Shown: positions 45,725-54,586, counted from the stretch's first letter. The stretch is 64,000 bases of DNA from Simplicispira suum (GCF_003008595.1 NZ_CP027671.1:1-64000); one strand, 5' to 3'. Notes: generated by a model not told the origin, from the sequence alone. Made by a program: numbers and translations.

Positions 45725-46024
45725 CTAAGGCAAATAGTTCTTGAGTTTCCCCGTGAGCTCAATGCAAACGTCGCCCTTCGGGACCGTGCGGCAACCAAGC
45801 ATCATCCGGTCGAATTCGTCAGATAGCGTGATATGGCGCCGGCTCTGTGGACCGGTCACAACTACCGCACCTTCCACTAGTCGGATTTTGCAAATTCCGC
45901 ACCCACCGTTTCGACAGCCGCGCGGCAAAGGCACCGACGCGGTCCTGGCGAGCGCCTTGAATATGTCCTCGTGTTCCCTGCATGGAAAGAAATGGTCATT
46001 GACCTTGACGGTAAATGGCAGCAT
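45725..46024 (-). CDS. XylT/DmpQ-like 2Fe-2S ferredoxin
   Basis: A 99-aa plant-type ferredoxin with Cys37, Cys42, Cys45 and Cys78 (GCRNGGCGICKIRL, MLGCRTVP). The CRxGGCGxC form and the following GPQSRRHI resemble XylT/DmpQ, which re-reduce inactivated iron in catechol 2,3-dioxygenase. A catechol 2,3-dioxygenase is encoded in the same block, though not next to it. It is last in the leftward operon after the TRAP genes. An electron donor for an absent oxygenase is the alternative. Confidence 0.8.
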   Translation of the reverse strand: MLPFTVKVNDHFFPCREHEDIFKALARTASVPLPRGCRNGGCGICKIRLVEGAVVVTGPQSRRHITLSDEFDRMMLGCRTVPKGDVCIELTGKLKNYLP

Positions 46025-46053
46025 GGCTAGCCCCTTCTGGTTGGCAGTAACAA

Positions 46054-47442
46054 CTACTGGCTCAGGCTGTTCATGACGTCATCGACAGCTGACGGCTTGA
46101 GCAGTTCGCCAGCCGTCCTGCCCGTGGACGCGATTTCCGGCGCGAATAGGAGGATCGCAACCATGAGAAGCTGAAGCAGAATGAATGGGATAGCGCCGTA
46201 GTAGATGTCTGTTGTGCGCAGTTCCTTGGGTGCTGCAGATCTCAAGAAAAACAGGGAAAAGCCGAACGGCGGATGCATGAAGGACGTTTGAAGGTTCAGG
46301 GAGATCATCACGCCAAACCACACCAAGTCAATGTCGAGCGCGTTGGCCACTGGCACCAGCAGAGGTACCACGATGAAAGCCAGTTCAAAGAAGTCGAGAA
46401 AGAAGGCGAGAAAAAAGATGAGGAAGTTGACGAAAACTAAGAAGCTAATCCTCCCCCCGGGCAGACCCGTCAGGAGGTGCTCGACCCAAAGGTGTCCATC
46501 CACGGCATAGAGCGTCAAACTGAAGACGCGCGCCCCAATGAGAATGAAGATTACGAAGCAGGTGAGTTTTGCCGTGGCGTGCATTGCTTGGTTCAACAAG
46601 CTCATGCTGAGCCTCTTGCGCATCGTAGCCATCACCACGGCGCCCATAGCGCCCATGGCGCCGCCCTCGGTCGGGGTCGCGAGGCCAATGAAGATAGTCC
46701 CCAAAACCAGAAAGATAAGGAGAAGGGGTGGTATCAGCGTCAGGCCCGCCCTGACGTACCCTTTGAAGTCGAAGCGGACCCTGTGCTCCGGAGGAATCGC
46801 GGGTACGCTTGCCGGCCAGATGATGCTCACGCAGGCGATGAACAATGCGTACAGCCCAACCAAACCAAGCGATGGCCACATGGCGCCCGCATACATGTCA
46901 CCGACCGATTTGCCGAGCTGATCGGCCATCACGATGAGCACCAGCGAAGGTGGGAGGATCTGCGCTAGCGTTCCCGAAGCGGCGACCACCCCTGCCGCGA
47001 TGCGATGACTGTAGCCATACCGCATCATGATTGGAATCGAGATCAGCGACATGGAGATAACGGAGGCTGCAACAACGCCGGTTGTCGCGGCGAGCAGCGC
47101 CCCGACGAAGATGACTGCATACGCCAGTCCGCCGCGGACCGATCCGAAAAGCTGACCGATAGTCTCCAGCAGTTCCTCTGCCATTCCGCTGCGCTCAAGG
47201 ATCAAGCCCATGAAAGTGAAAAACGGGATCGCCAGGAGCGTCTCGTTCGACATCACGGAGAAGATCCGATCCGGAAGGGAAAGATAGATCGACGGCGACA
47301 GCAGATCCAGGGAGAGGCCGATCACACCAAAGATCAACCCATGCGCAGCCAGCGTGAATGCAACCGGGTACCCGATGGCGAGCATCAGCACCATACACCC
47401 GAACATGATTGGTGCGATATTCTGGACCAGGAATTCCTGCAT
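46054..47442 (-). CDS. dctM: TRAP transporter large permease (DctM)
   Basis: A 462-aa membrane protein with about 12 hydrophobic helices, catalysing sodium- or proton-coupled uptake with the small permease and binding protein. Typical DctM stretches are ETLLAIPFFTFMGLILERSG, GATTGVVAAS-like GALLAATTGVVAASVIS, and the C-terminal TSFMHPPFGFSLFFLRSAAP. The open frame continues far upstream across dctQ, but the ATG at 47442 gives the normal N-terminus and leaves a five-base gap to dctQ. Substrate probably an aromatic or keto acid by context. Confidence 0.92.
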   Translation of the reverse strand: MQEFLVQNIAPIMFGCMVLMLAIGYPVAFTLAAHGLIFGVIGLSLDLLSPSIYLSLPDRIFSVMSNETLLAIPFFTFMGLILERSGMAEELLETIGQLFGSVRGGLAYAVIFVGALLAATTGVVAASVISMSLISIPIMMRYGYSHRIAAGVVAASGTLAQILPPSLVLIVMADQLGKSVGDMYAGAMWPSLGLVGLYALFIACVSIIWPASVPAIPPEHRVRFDFKGYVRAGLTLIPPLLLIFLVLGTIFIGLATPTEGGAMGAMGAVVMATMRKRLSMSLLNQAMHATAKLTCFVIFILIGARVFSLTLYAVDGHLWVEHLLTGLPGGRISFLVFVNFLIFFLAFFLDFFELAFIVVPLLVPVANALDIDLVWFGVMISLNLQTSFMHPPFGFSLFFLRSAAPKELRTTDIYYGAIPFILLQLLMVAILLFAPEIASTGRTAGELLKPSAVDDVMNSLSQ

Positions 47443-47447
47443 GGCAA

Positions 47448-47978
47448 TTACGCTTTCGCTTGTGGTGCTGCACTCAAAAGGGTCTTGAGCTTCGCTACGT
47501 TCTTGATGATCTCGGAGGCAGCCTGCAATGCGAGAAGGATGAATCCGAGCGGCACGAGCAGGCGAGCCGGCCAGATCAGCAGCCCTCCGGAGTTCGACGA
47601 CATCTCTCCATCGGCGAAGGCCGTCCAGAAGACGTCGAAGCCAAGATAGATCACTAGGCCCGACAAGGGCAAAATGCACAGCAGGGCACCTAAGATGTCG
47701 AGTACGCACTTCTGCTTTTCGGAGTACTTGCGGTAGAAGAGGTCTACGCGCACGTGCCCCTGCTCGCAAAGAGTGAGCCCTGCGTAGAGCAGGAAGACCG
47801 CTGCGAACATGTACCACTGCGTCTCGAGCAGGGCATTCGAGCCGATGTCAAACAGTTTCCTTAGGAGGGCGTTCCCTGCACTTAAGGCCGCCATTACGAG
47901 GACTAGCCATTTCACACAGACTCCAATTCGGAGATTCATAGCGTCGATGCTGCGACTGAGCTTGAACAGGAAGTTCAT
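47448..47978 (-). CDS. dctQ: TRAP transporter small permease (DctQ)
   Basis: A 176-aa protein with four predicted membrane helices and the DctQ pattern: LVLVMAALSAGNALLRK, then EXQW-type ETQWYMFAAVFLLYAGLTL, and the HVRVDLFYRKYSEK motif. It stands between the binding protein and the large permease, as usual in the TRAP-TTT operon type. Confidence 0.9.
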   Translation of the reverse strand: MNFLFKLSRSIDAMNLRIGVCVKWLVLVMAALSAGNALLRKLFDIGSNALLETQWYMFAAVFLLYAGLTLCEQGHVRVDLFYRKYSEKQKCVLDILGALLCILPLSGLVIYLGFDVFWTAFADGEMSSNSGGLLIWPARLLVPLGFILLALQAASEIIKNVAKLKTLLSAAPQAKA

Positions 47979-48067
47979 ATTTGGAACGGCGTAGCGGGGC
48001 GGCCCGCGCCGCCAGGATTAGTACGAAGTGAAGCGTGCCGGCAACGAAACCCGACCGAGCCCCGGAC

Positions 48068-49147
48068 TCAGCGGATAACTGTGGCCATCATGTTGTCGAA
48101 GCGACGTTCCGCAACACCGAGCCACTGGATTTGTGAATTCCTGAATGCCTTCCAGTTGTCGTAGATTTCCTTGAACCTCGGATTCTTTGCCGAGATCTCC
48201 TCGTAGATCGACTCCGCCGCTGCATACGCACTGGTCATGATCTCGTTGCTGAAAGGGCGAACCTGCGTTCCCTTCGCAATCAGGCGGCGCAGCGCAGGCG
48301 GGTTCAAGGTGTCATACATCGCCTGCATGTAAGCTTGGCCTTCGGCACACGCGGCCTCGAACACCGCCCTGTACTCCTTGGGCAGTTCGTTCCACTTGTC
48401 AAGGTTTACATACATGGAACACTGTCCGCCGCCTTCCCACCAAGAAGGGGTGTAGTAGTACTTCGCGACCTGGTTGAAGCCGAGCTTCTCGTCGTCGTAC
48501 GGACCAATCCATTCGACGGCGTCGATGGTGCCGCGCTCAAGTGCCGGATAGATGTCAGATCCTGGAATCTGCTGGGGCAGTGCACCCAGTTTGGCCATCA
48601 CATCTCCACCGAGCCCAGGCAGGCGGATCTTCAACCCTTTCAGGTCGGCGACTGTCTTGATTTCCTTGCGGAACCAGCCCCCCATCTGAGTGCCGATGTT
48701 GCCGCAGGGGACGTTGTAGATGTTCTGCTCCTTGAAGAGGTTGCGCATGAGCTTCTTGCCGTCGCCCATGATCATCCACGCGCTTTGCTGGCGGCTGTTC
48801 ATGCCGAATGGCACGACGCTGTCGAACGCAAAGGATGGATCCTTACCGGTGTAGTAATTGCTTGCCGTGTGTCCGGCGTCCACCACTCCTTTGCCGACGG
48901 CATCCAGGACGGCGTTGCCTGCCACAAGCTCGCCGGGCGCGAACAGTTGAATCTGGAACTTTTCATCGGTCATCTCAGAGACCCGTCGGCACACAAACTC
49001 TGAGGTCCCGAATAGAGTGTCCAGCGTCTTGGGAAAGCTCGATGTCATTCTCCAGCGAATGGCTGGCTGTGCTTGTGCGCTCGTGTGAGCAGCCATAAGC
49101 GTTGCGGCAGCTACTCCGCTGCTCAAGAGGATAGATCGACGTTGCAT
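48068..49147 (-). CDS. dctP: TRAP transporter substrate-binding protein (DctP family)
   Basis: A 359-aa periplasmic protein with a Tat-like signal (MQRRSILLSSGVAAATLMAA, cleavage near SAQAQ). The mature part has WRMTSSFPKTLDTLFG, VVDAGHTASNYYTGK, LKIRLPGLGGDV and IDAVEWIGPYDDEKLGF with the substrate-contacting Arg and Trp/Glu of the TakP-like branch, which binds keto or aromatic acids. It is followed by dctQ after 89 bases. Upstream lies the BenD-like dehydrogenase. Confidence 0.9.
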   Translation of the reverse strand: MQRRSILLSSGVAAATLMAAHTSAQAQPAIRWRMTSSFPKTLDTLFGTSEFVCRRVSEMTDEKFQIQLFAPGELVAGNAVLDAVGKGVVDAGHTASNYYTGKDPSFAFDSVVPFGMNSRQQSAWMIMGDGKKLMRNLFKEQNIYNVPCGNIGTQMGGWFRKEIKTVADLKGLKIRLPGLGGDVMAKLGALPQQIPGSDIYPALERGTIDAVEWIGPYDDEKLGFNQVAKYYYTPSWWEGGGQCSMYVNLDKWNELPKEYRAVFEAACAEGQAYMQAMYDTLNPPALRRLIAKGTQVRPFSNEIMTSAYAAAESIYEEISAKNPRFKEIYDNWKAFRNSQIQWLGVAERRFDNMMATVIR

Positions 49148-49223
49148 TTTTGAGTCTCCTTTGGGTATGGGTATCGGTAATAGTGCTTATGAGACAAACA
49201 CGCACTTGGCAGCGCGGAAAGGC

Positions 49224-50036
49224 TCAGTCGCTGAGGCCACCGCCTGCGCTGAGCACCTGGCCGGTGATATATGACGCTTCATCGGAGGCGAGAAAGCAGA
49301 TGGCGTTAGCAACCTCGTCGGTCGTTCCGAGCCTCCTCATGGGCGTTGCATTCATCGTGTCAGTACACGCCTCGCGTTCCCAGGCCTGCTCTTGAGGCGA
49401 GTTTAGTTCTGTGTTTCTCGGCACCCGCCGTACGCCGTTATCGATTGCGCCCGGCGCAACGCAGTTAACACGTACATTGAATTCGCTAATTTCTCGTGCC
49501 AATGCGTTGGTGAAGGCGTGCACACCTCCTTTTGCGGCCGCATACGGCGTGCGATAGAGGCCTCCGCCGGTGATCGTCGATCCCACGGTTACGATCGATC
49601 CGCATCGTTGCCTCTTCATCTGGATGGCTATTTCCCTGGCGCACCACAGCGTGGGCCACAAGGATCGATTTATTTCTTTCTCGATCTCTTCCGGCTGGTA
49701 CTCGGTGAGCGGCTTGAACCAGATGGTGCCTCCCACATTAAGAATGGCGGCGTCGACGCGGCCGTATGTCTGAACGGCAATCTGCACCAAATGCTTTGCT
49801 GCTCGCGCTGTGCTGAGATCACCATGCACAGTCAGGACCTGTGCGCCTCCCACTTCCATTTGCTTGGACATCGCCAACAATTCCGTCTCGGCCATGTCCG
49901 CCACGACGACTTTTGCGCCCTCGGCCGCAACCTTAAATGCGGTCGCCCTGCCGATGCCCTGCGCCGCACCGGTCACAATGACAACACGGCCTTCGAATCT
50001 GCGCCCCTGGATCGATGCATTGGTAGTCGGAATCAC
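49224..50036 (-). CDS. SDR, BenD/XylL-like dihydrodiol dehydrogenase
   Basis: A 270-aa dehydrogenase with TGAAQGIG (22-29), NVGGTIWFKPLTEYQ (100-114), SLWPTLWCAREIA, Ser153 and YAAAK (Tyr165/Lys169). The NVGGTIW and SLxPTLWC segments are characteristic of 1,6-dihydroxycyclohexa-2,4-diene-1-carboxylate dehydrogenase, which makes catechol from the benzoate dihydrodiol. That would feed the ring-cleavage genes of this block. No ring-hydroxylating dioxygenase that would make the diol is present. It begins two bases after the regulator's stop on the same strand. Confidence 0.85.
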   Translation of the reverse strand: MIPTTNASIQGRRFEGRVVIVTGAAQGIGRATAFKVAAEGAKVVVADMAETELLAMSKQMEVGGAQVLTVHGDLSTARAAKHLVQIAVQTYGRVDAAILNVGGTIWFKPLTEYQPEEIEKEINRSLWPTLWCAREIAIQMKRQRCGSIVTVGSTITGGGLYRTPYAAAKGGVHAFTNALAREISEFNVRVNCVAPGAIDNGVRRVPRNTELNSPQEQAWEREACTDTMNATPMRRLGTTDEVANAICFLASDEASYITGQVLSAGGGLSD

Positions 50037-50037
50037 T

Positions 50038-50751
50038 TCAGGCCGCCTTCTCGATGTCGAGGAGCTCGGCTTCTGCAGCAGTGAAATCGGCAGCTGTAAG
50101 TCCCGCGACAGAAGTCTGAACGTGTTGGGCGATTAGGTGCTTGGCACGTTCGATGTCTCGGCATAGGCAGGCTTGCAAGAGGTCTTCGTGTTCCTTCTTG
50201 TCATGTTTCCTTCCGTCAGCCTTGCGGGCAACGATCCGCCGATAGCGCTTGGCCTCTTGGAAGAAGGTGCGGCGCATGGTCTTGAGCCGCTCGGACGAGC
50301 TGGCGGATACCAATGCCTCATGAAAGCGATCATTGGCCCGCTCGTATTCATGGATGACACCTGTCGGATCGAGATGCATCCGCTCTTCCGCCTTGGCTAG
50401 CAGGAAGTATTCGGACGTAATCAAAGCCTCCCACTTGTCTCCACCCGTGCGAAGGCTATCTTCCAACGCTGCAGACTCTACGAGCGCACGGGTCCGCGCC
50501 AGATCCAGAGCGTCCGCCAGAAATAGAGGGGCAACGCGGAAGCCCTTTTGCCCCTCAAGCCTGACGAGGAATTCCGCCATCAACACAAACAAAGCGTCCC
50601 GAACAGTGGCCGGACTCACTTTGAATCGATCCTTCAGCTGCTCCGTTTTCAGCTTCGCATTGGGAGCCCACTTCCCATCGATGATCTCTTCCCTGAGTAC
50701 GTTTGCAACCGCCTCGCTGCGGGTCTTCGTATCGTTGTCGTCAATATTCAT
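50038..50751 (-). CDS. GntR-family regulator, FCD type
   Basis: A 237-aa regulator heading the leftward operon with the diol dehydrogenase and TRAP genes. Winged helix at residues 12-75 (VLREEIIDGKWAPNAKLKTE, then VSPATVRDALFVLMAEFLVR), then a helical FCD domain (ERANDRFHEALVSASSS, KEHEDLLQACLCRDIERAKH). Three TTCCGGAA-like boxes lie 21-65 bases before its ATG, and the same box precedes the catechol dioxygenase gene. It is thus likely autoregulated and also controls the dioxygenase. Confidence 0.88.
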   Translation of the reverse strand: MNIDDNDTKTRSEAVANVLREEIIDGKWAPNAKLKTEQLKDRFKVSPATVRDALFVLMAEFLVRLEGQKGFRVAPLFLADALDLARTRALVESAALEDSLRTGGDKWEALITSEYFLLAKAEERMHLDPTGVIHEYERANDRFHEALVSASSSERLKTMRRTFFQEAKRYRRIVARKADGRKHDKKEHEDLLQACLCRDIERAKHLIAQHVQTSVAGLTAADFTAAEAELLDIEKAA

Positions 50752-50771
50752 GCTGATCCTGGATTTGCAAT

Positions 50772-50815
50772 TTCTGGAATTTATTGAAGTTCCGGAATTA
50801 ATTTTATTTCCGGAA
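50772..50815. promoter_or_regulatory. three phased operator boxes upstream of gntR
   Basis: TTCTGGAA (50772-50779), TTCCGGAA (50790-50797) and TTCCGGAA (50808-50815) are each flanked by A/T tracts and start exactly 18 bases apart. The sequence is a perfect palindrome in two of them. The same box occurs before the catechol dioxygenase. Binding by the adjacent GntR protein is inferred. Confidence 0.65.
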
Positions 50816-51174
50816 TTTTAGTTGTCATTTTATTGTTCTGTTGTAGAGTTAACCCTGTTGCATAGTAAATAAAACTAATGTATTAGCGTATGGAGAAATT
50901 CGCATCTCGATCGCAAGAGGCGAGGCTCTTTTGGAGCGGAGGGGCCCGGTTGCTGCGCAATACTGCTTGCGCTGACGGGCGAGTCCCGTCGTCAGCTGCG
51001 CAAGGCACGCAAATAGGCAAAAACTCAAGACCCATCGTGACTCGCAACTAGAATTGCAGTCCGTAACACCTCACACGACACGACCGAGCACGAAGAGCGG
51101 AATCGTCGGTCACGTTCGCTGAAATACGCGGCAATAGCACCCCCGGGCCAAGGAACCACCAACCAGCACCCGCT

Positions 51175-51330
51175 GTGCGGGCGAGGTGGACGAAGTTCAA
51201 CGAGTCAAGCCGCAACAAGTCGCGGGTACGTGCTCGGGTAGAGCACGTCTTCTGCGTGGTCAAGCGGCTGCGGGGATTTCCTAAGGAGGCTGCCGCGGCT
51301 ACAGACAACGCCACCCGCGCATTCCCGGCC
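51175..51330 (+). pseudogene. IS5-family transposase remnant
   Basis: Within a gene-free 1.1-kb stretch, the frame NKSRVRARVEHVFCVVKRLR is the conserved C-terminal Y-region motif of IS5 transposases (normally SRVRARVEHPFRVIKRxFG). It is followed by a scrambled NATRAFPAP. No ends or DDE core remain. Confidence 0.7.
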
Positions 51331-51499
51331 CCCGGGCTTCCTGGGACAGGGTCTGGTCGCAAGGGCGGAAATCGCCCCTCAAAATCCTGCGACCTATCTC
51401 AAATGGACAGTGAAGGCCATAAACGTCCAAGAACTGCGTCACCAAGTGCCGATGACTCCAGCACTTCAGCACGCGCGTAGGAATGTACGACGGCCCTGC

Positions 51500-51590
51500 A
51501 CTATCTACGGCAGTGCGCAGGCCAACAATGACTTGCCGGGACCGATGGAGCCGGTGACGAGCGTGCTATGACGCGAATCGATACCGGGGC
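51500..51590 (-). pseudogene. istB-like ATPase remnant
   Basis: On the minus strand the sequence reads STLVTGSIGPGKSLLACAL, a degraded Walker A segment of the IS21 helper ATPase IstB. Surrounding sequence is not recognisable. It is not part of the IS21 copy that surrounds the block. Confidence 0.5.
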
Positions 51591-51982
51591 CAGCTACCAA
51601 ACACTCATGAGCGTCTTGCGATCAGTGCTGCGCTCGTCGCGGGTATCGAGATCTTCAGTGGCCGCCTTCGGGTACTTCAACCCCCGCTTCCGTCGTTAGG
51701 CAATCGCGTTTCTCTTTTGACTGCGCCTGTGGACCCGATCGACAACAGCGGCATGCGCTCTCAGGTCATTCATGCCCGCGCCGCTGATCTGATCCTGCAG
51801 GCTGGTGGCCGCGCCCTGGAGCTTGAGGACCGCCGTTGCTCCCCGATGATGTTCATAGCGTTGTTGTCACATCCAAGGGGAAGAGCAAGATTTTCCAACG
51901 ATGCAATCGTTCTCATAACACATCTAATTGCCTATCGCAAGAGATAAAACGCGGTACCTCCATCGTATTTAGACCGATAAAA

Positions 51983-52009
51983 TTCCGGAAATTTAATCTA
52001 TTTCCGATA
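51983..52009. promoter_or_regulatory. operator boxes upstream of the catechol dioxygenase
   Basis: TTCCGGAA at 51983-51990 and a weaker TTCCGATA at 52002-52009 lie within 43 bases before the ATG, flanked by A/T as in the gntR promoter. An ACAGGAG ribosome site follows at about 52014-52020. Placement between promoter and start suggests repression. Confidence 0.6.
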
Positions 52010-52025
52010 TTTAACAGGAGCGATC

Positions 52026-52967
52026 ATGGGCGTTATGCGGTTAGGTCATGTCAACTTAAGAGTGATGGATGTTGAGCAAGCTATCGATCACTACGTGAAC
52101 ATTATCGGGATGACGGTCACTCAGCGAGACCCCGACGGTTGTGCCTACCTAAAATGCTGGGACGAATGGGACAAGTATTCCTTGATACTGACCCCCACAG
52201 ATGAAGCAGGCATCATCCACATCGGATTTAAAGTTGAGAGGGACTCAGACCTTGATGCGATTAAGGCTCACTTCGAATCCGAGCGCATTCCGATCGAGGC
52301 GCTCGATGCGAATGTGCTGCCTCTTTGTGGCAGGTCCCTGCGTTTTAATCTGCCCAGCGGTCACGAAGTCTGGCTGTACGCAGAAAAGGAAACATCAGGC
52401 ACCGCGGTTGGCGATCAGAATCCGGATCCATGGCCGGATGGCCTGAAGGGTGCGGGTGCTCACTGGCTCGACCACTTAGCGCTCGTATGTGAATTCAATC
52501 CGGAGCAGGGTGTCAACAAGGTTGCTGAGAACACCGCCTTCCTCCAAAAGCATCTTCAATTCAAGCTCACTGAACGCGGCGTGGCAGGGCCAGACGGAGA
52601 CATGCTGGTTGCTGCGTTTCTAACGCGTACAAGCACCCCGCACGATATCGCTTTCGTACCAGGCCCCTCGATGGGCTTGCACCACATCGCGTTCTTCCTC
52701 GAGGATTGGAATGCCGTGCTAAAGGCAGCCGATGTCGTCGCAAAGGCGCGCAAAAACCCGAGCTTGACGCCCAACCGGCACGGTATGACACGTGGCCTAA
52801 CGTATTACATGTTCGATCCCTCGGGAAATCGCAACGAGACTTTCGGCGGCATAGGCTATCTTGGCCAACCCGATCGACCGCTGGTCACATGGACTGATGA
52901 ACACGTAGAACGAGGATTGTTCTTCCTAGGCGGCGACAACAAGGCCTTTATGGAGATCTACACCTGA
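52026..52967 (+). CDS. catechol 2,3-dioxygenase (extradiol)
   Basis: A 313-aa type I extradiol dioxygenase opening the ring of catechol or a substituted catechol beside the hydroxyls. Two vicinal-oxygen-chelate halves are visible. The iron ligands fall at His150 (HWLDHLAL), His220 (LHHIAF) and Glu271 (NRNETF), close to XylE His153/His214/Glu265. Residues of the active-site signature (GLTYYMFDPSGNRNE) are kept. It is transcribed alone from a promoter with TTCCGGAA boxes; its product is the substrate of the hydrolase at 40941-41780. Confidence 0.92.
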   Translation: MGVMRLGHVNLRVMDVEQAIDHYVNIIGMTVTQRDPDGCAYLKCWDEWDKYSLILTPTDEAGIIHIGFKVERDSDLDAIKAHFESERIPIEALDANVLPLCGRSLRFNLPSGHEVWLYAEKETSGTAVGDQNPDPWPDGLKGAGAHWLDHLALVCEFNPEQGVNKVAENTAFLQKHLQFKLTERGVAGPDGDMLVAAFLTRTSTPHDIAFVPGPSMGLHHIAFFLEDWNAVLKAADVVAKARKNPSLTPNRHGMTRGLTYYMFDPSGNRNETFGGIGYLGQPDRPLVTWTDEHVERGLFFLGGDNKAFMEIYT

Positions 52968-53083
52968 GGTTGAAAGGCTATGGTCCATCGACCGATGGAA
53001 CGGTCCCAGGTGCGCGCGTCAGCGGGGCCTGCCACGTCTTGAGCTGGCTGCTGCCGCCTACATAGCTTCGCTCCTGCGAGTTT

Positions 53084-53580
53084 TGAACCGCCCCCTATTT
53101 GAACTGACCCCCAGAAGTTGGACGGTCGCGATCCCACCAATCAGGCGGTGTTTCTCAGCCGGTATTCCACCGGGCTAAGTCCTTGCAATCCGAGTTTGAT
53201 GCGCTCGTGGTTGTAGTAGCGGATGTAATCATGCACGCCCGCCTCGAGTGCCGCGATGCCGTCATGCGTCTCAAGATCGGACTTGGCGGCGCTGGGCCGT
53301 GTCGTTCTGGTTTCATATTGGGGAGCCCTTGCTTCCTCCTTCCAAGAGCCTCCACGCCGCCCTCATCGAGTTTGCGTCGCCAGACCACTACTTGGTTTGG
53401 ATTGCGAATGTCGTAGAACGCCGCCACTTGGCGGTTTGATAGCTGTTCACGGTCCTGATGGGACAGGACCTGCAGCTTGAACTGCGCTGCGTTTGGGGCG
53501 CAAACCGTCAATGCCGTGCAGGCGGTAGTGGCTCACCCAGCTGCGAATCTTCTCCTCAGGCAACGACCACCGCCGCGCCA
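53084..53580 (-). pseudogene. IS3-family remnant with internal deletion (copy 1)
   Basis: From right to left an orfA part (FKLQVLSHQDREQLSNRQVA, then NPNQVVVWRRKLDEGGVEAL) joins directly to the C-terminus of orfB (GIAALEAGVHDYIRYYNHER, LQGLSPVEYRLRNTA, stop at about 53141). The DDE core is gone. The end TGAACCGCCCCC near 53084 is the terminal repeat type seen in the other IS3 pieces of this block. Confidence 0.72.
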
Positions 53581-53583
53581 GCT

Positions 53584-53903
53584 GAACCGCCCCGGTTTTG
53601 AACTGACCCCCAGAAGTTGGACGGTTGCCATCCCGCCAACTAGGCAGTGTTTCTCAATCGGTATTGCGCCGGGCTTAGCCCGTAGTGCCAGCCTTGGTCC
53701 GAGTGAACGATCAGTTGCGCAGTGCACGCGGTCCGCGAAAGCGCTGCCCGCAGCGTGCGGGCAACCAGCTTGAGCAAGACAGCGCGGCCGTTTGAAAGCC
53801 TGCAGCTTGCTCCTTCGGGTTGGACTGAGCGGCCTTGAGCTGGTTGTAGATCATCAGGATGCTGCCGCCTAAGGCCTCGATAAAGCGTCGTCTGATAGAT
53901 CAT
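53584..53903 (-). pseudogene. IS3-family remnant with internal deletion (copy 2)
   Basis: A second, diverged copy of the same IS3 end begins TGAACCGCCCCGG at 53584. Its orfB end reads GLSPAQYRLRNTA and is fused to LIVHSDQGWHY, a motif that normally lies about 60 residues earlier. It repeats copy 1 in the same direction about 500 bases away. Confidence 0.68.
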
Positions 53904-54385
53904 GGCTCATCAGATATCGGCCCGATTGGCTGTACGTGGCCTTCGTCATCGGTGTGTTTGCTAGGTGCACAGTGGTTTGGCAGGTATGCTGCTTGATGCG
54001 CACGGACTTGGTTCTTGATGCGCTGGATCAGGCTTTGTATGTCTGGCAAGTTGCTCGGGAAAAATTGCGCTCTGTGCAAGCAGTTTGACCCTCCGCTTGA
54101 GAGTGGCCGGTAGGATGTTTGCAAGGTTGTGAGAATGGCTTGCGAAAGCGTTCTCGTTGAAATTGCAAAGTTCCTCGAGTGGCAGAGGCCGAAATTTGCA
54201 AGATCAATGAGAACCTACACGCGGTCCGGGAGAAGAATGGGTCTTGATCCGTCCATACGATCCACGGCAGTATCTTCGACTGCGCCGCCCCGACTCCACT
54301 ACTGCCCACGCACCGTCGTGCGCTGCGGCGTGGCAACTGACGGTGTCTCAGTTATTTCCGGAGCGTCTCATTTATTTAAGTACGC
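53904..54385. other. unrecognised right end of the inserted catabolic block
   Basis: The 480 bases between the IS3 remnant and the istA junction hold no gene I can support. The last 35 bases are AT-rich and contain GTCTCA twice (near 54344 and 54365). No inverted match to the left end of the block (37963 onward) was found. Confidence 0.5.
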
Positions 54386-54586
54386 CACAGCTACCACGTC
54401 AAGGCGCTGACCGAGCGGCTCGTGGCCGATGCCTTGGCAGCCCTGCAGGCCGACACCCCAACACCGTCGGCGTCGCCTTCCATGTTGACCCAGCAACACG
54501 CGCTCATTCGCAGCGCCGACGAGTACGGCTGTCTCTTTGCCCACGCCGCCACCGCCACCCAATCCCTTGAGAGCATCCAGTCATGA
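54386..54586 (+). pseudogene. istA: IS21 istA transposase, 3' end
   Basis: Beginning with the second copy of CACAGCTACC, the frame HVKALTERLVADALAALQ, then SMLTQQHALIRSADEYGCLF is the missing C-terminus of IstA. Its TGA overlaps the istB ATG (ATGA), as in intact IS21 elements. Joined to 36561-37962 it restores a full gene. Confidence 0.85.

Noticed and set aside
47443..47817. Upstream extension of the TRAP large permease frame
   Set aside because: Antisense-like Arg-rich translation lying within dctQ. The normal DctM N-terminus begins at 47442.
52984..52999. TCCATCGACCGATGGA palindrome after the catechol dioxygenase as a terminator
   Set aside because: The loop would have only two bases and no T-run follows, so it is not a standard terminator.
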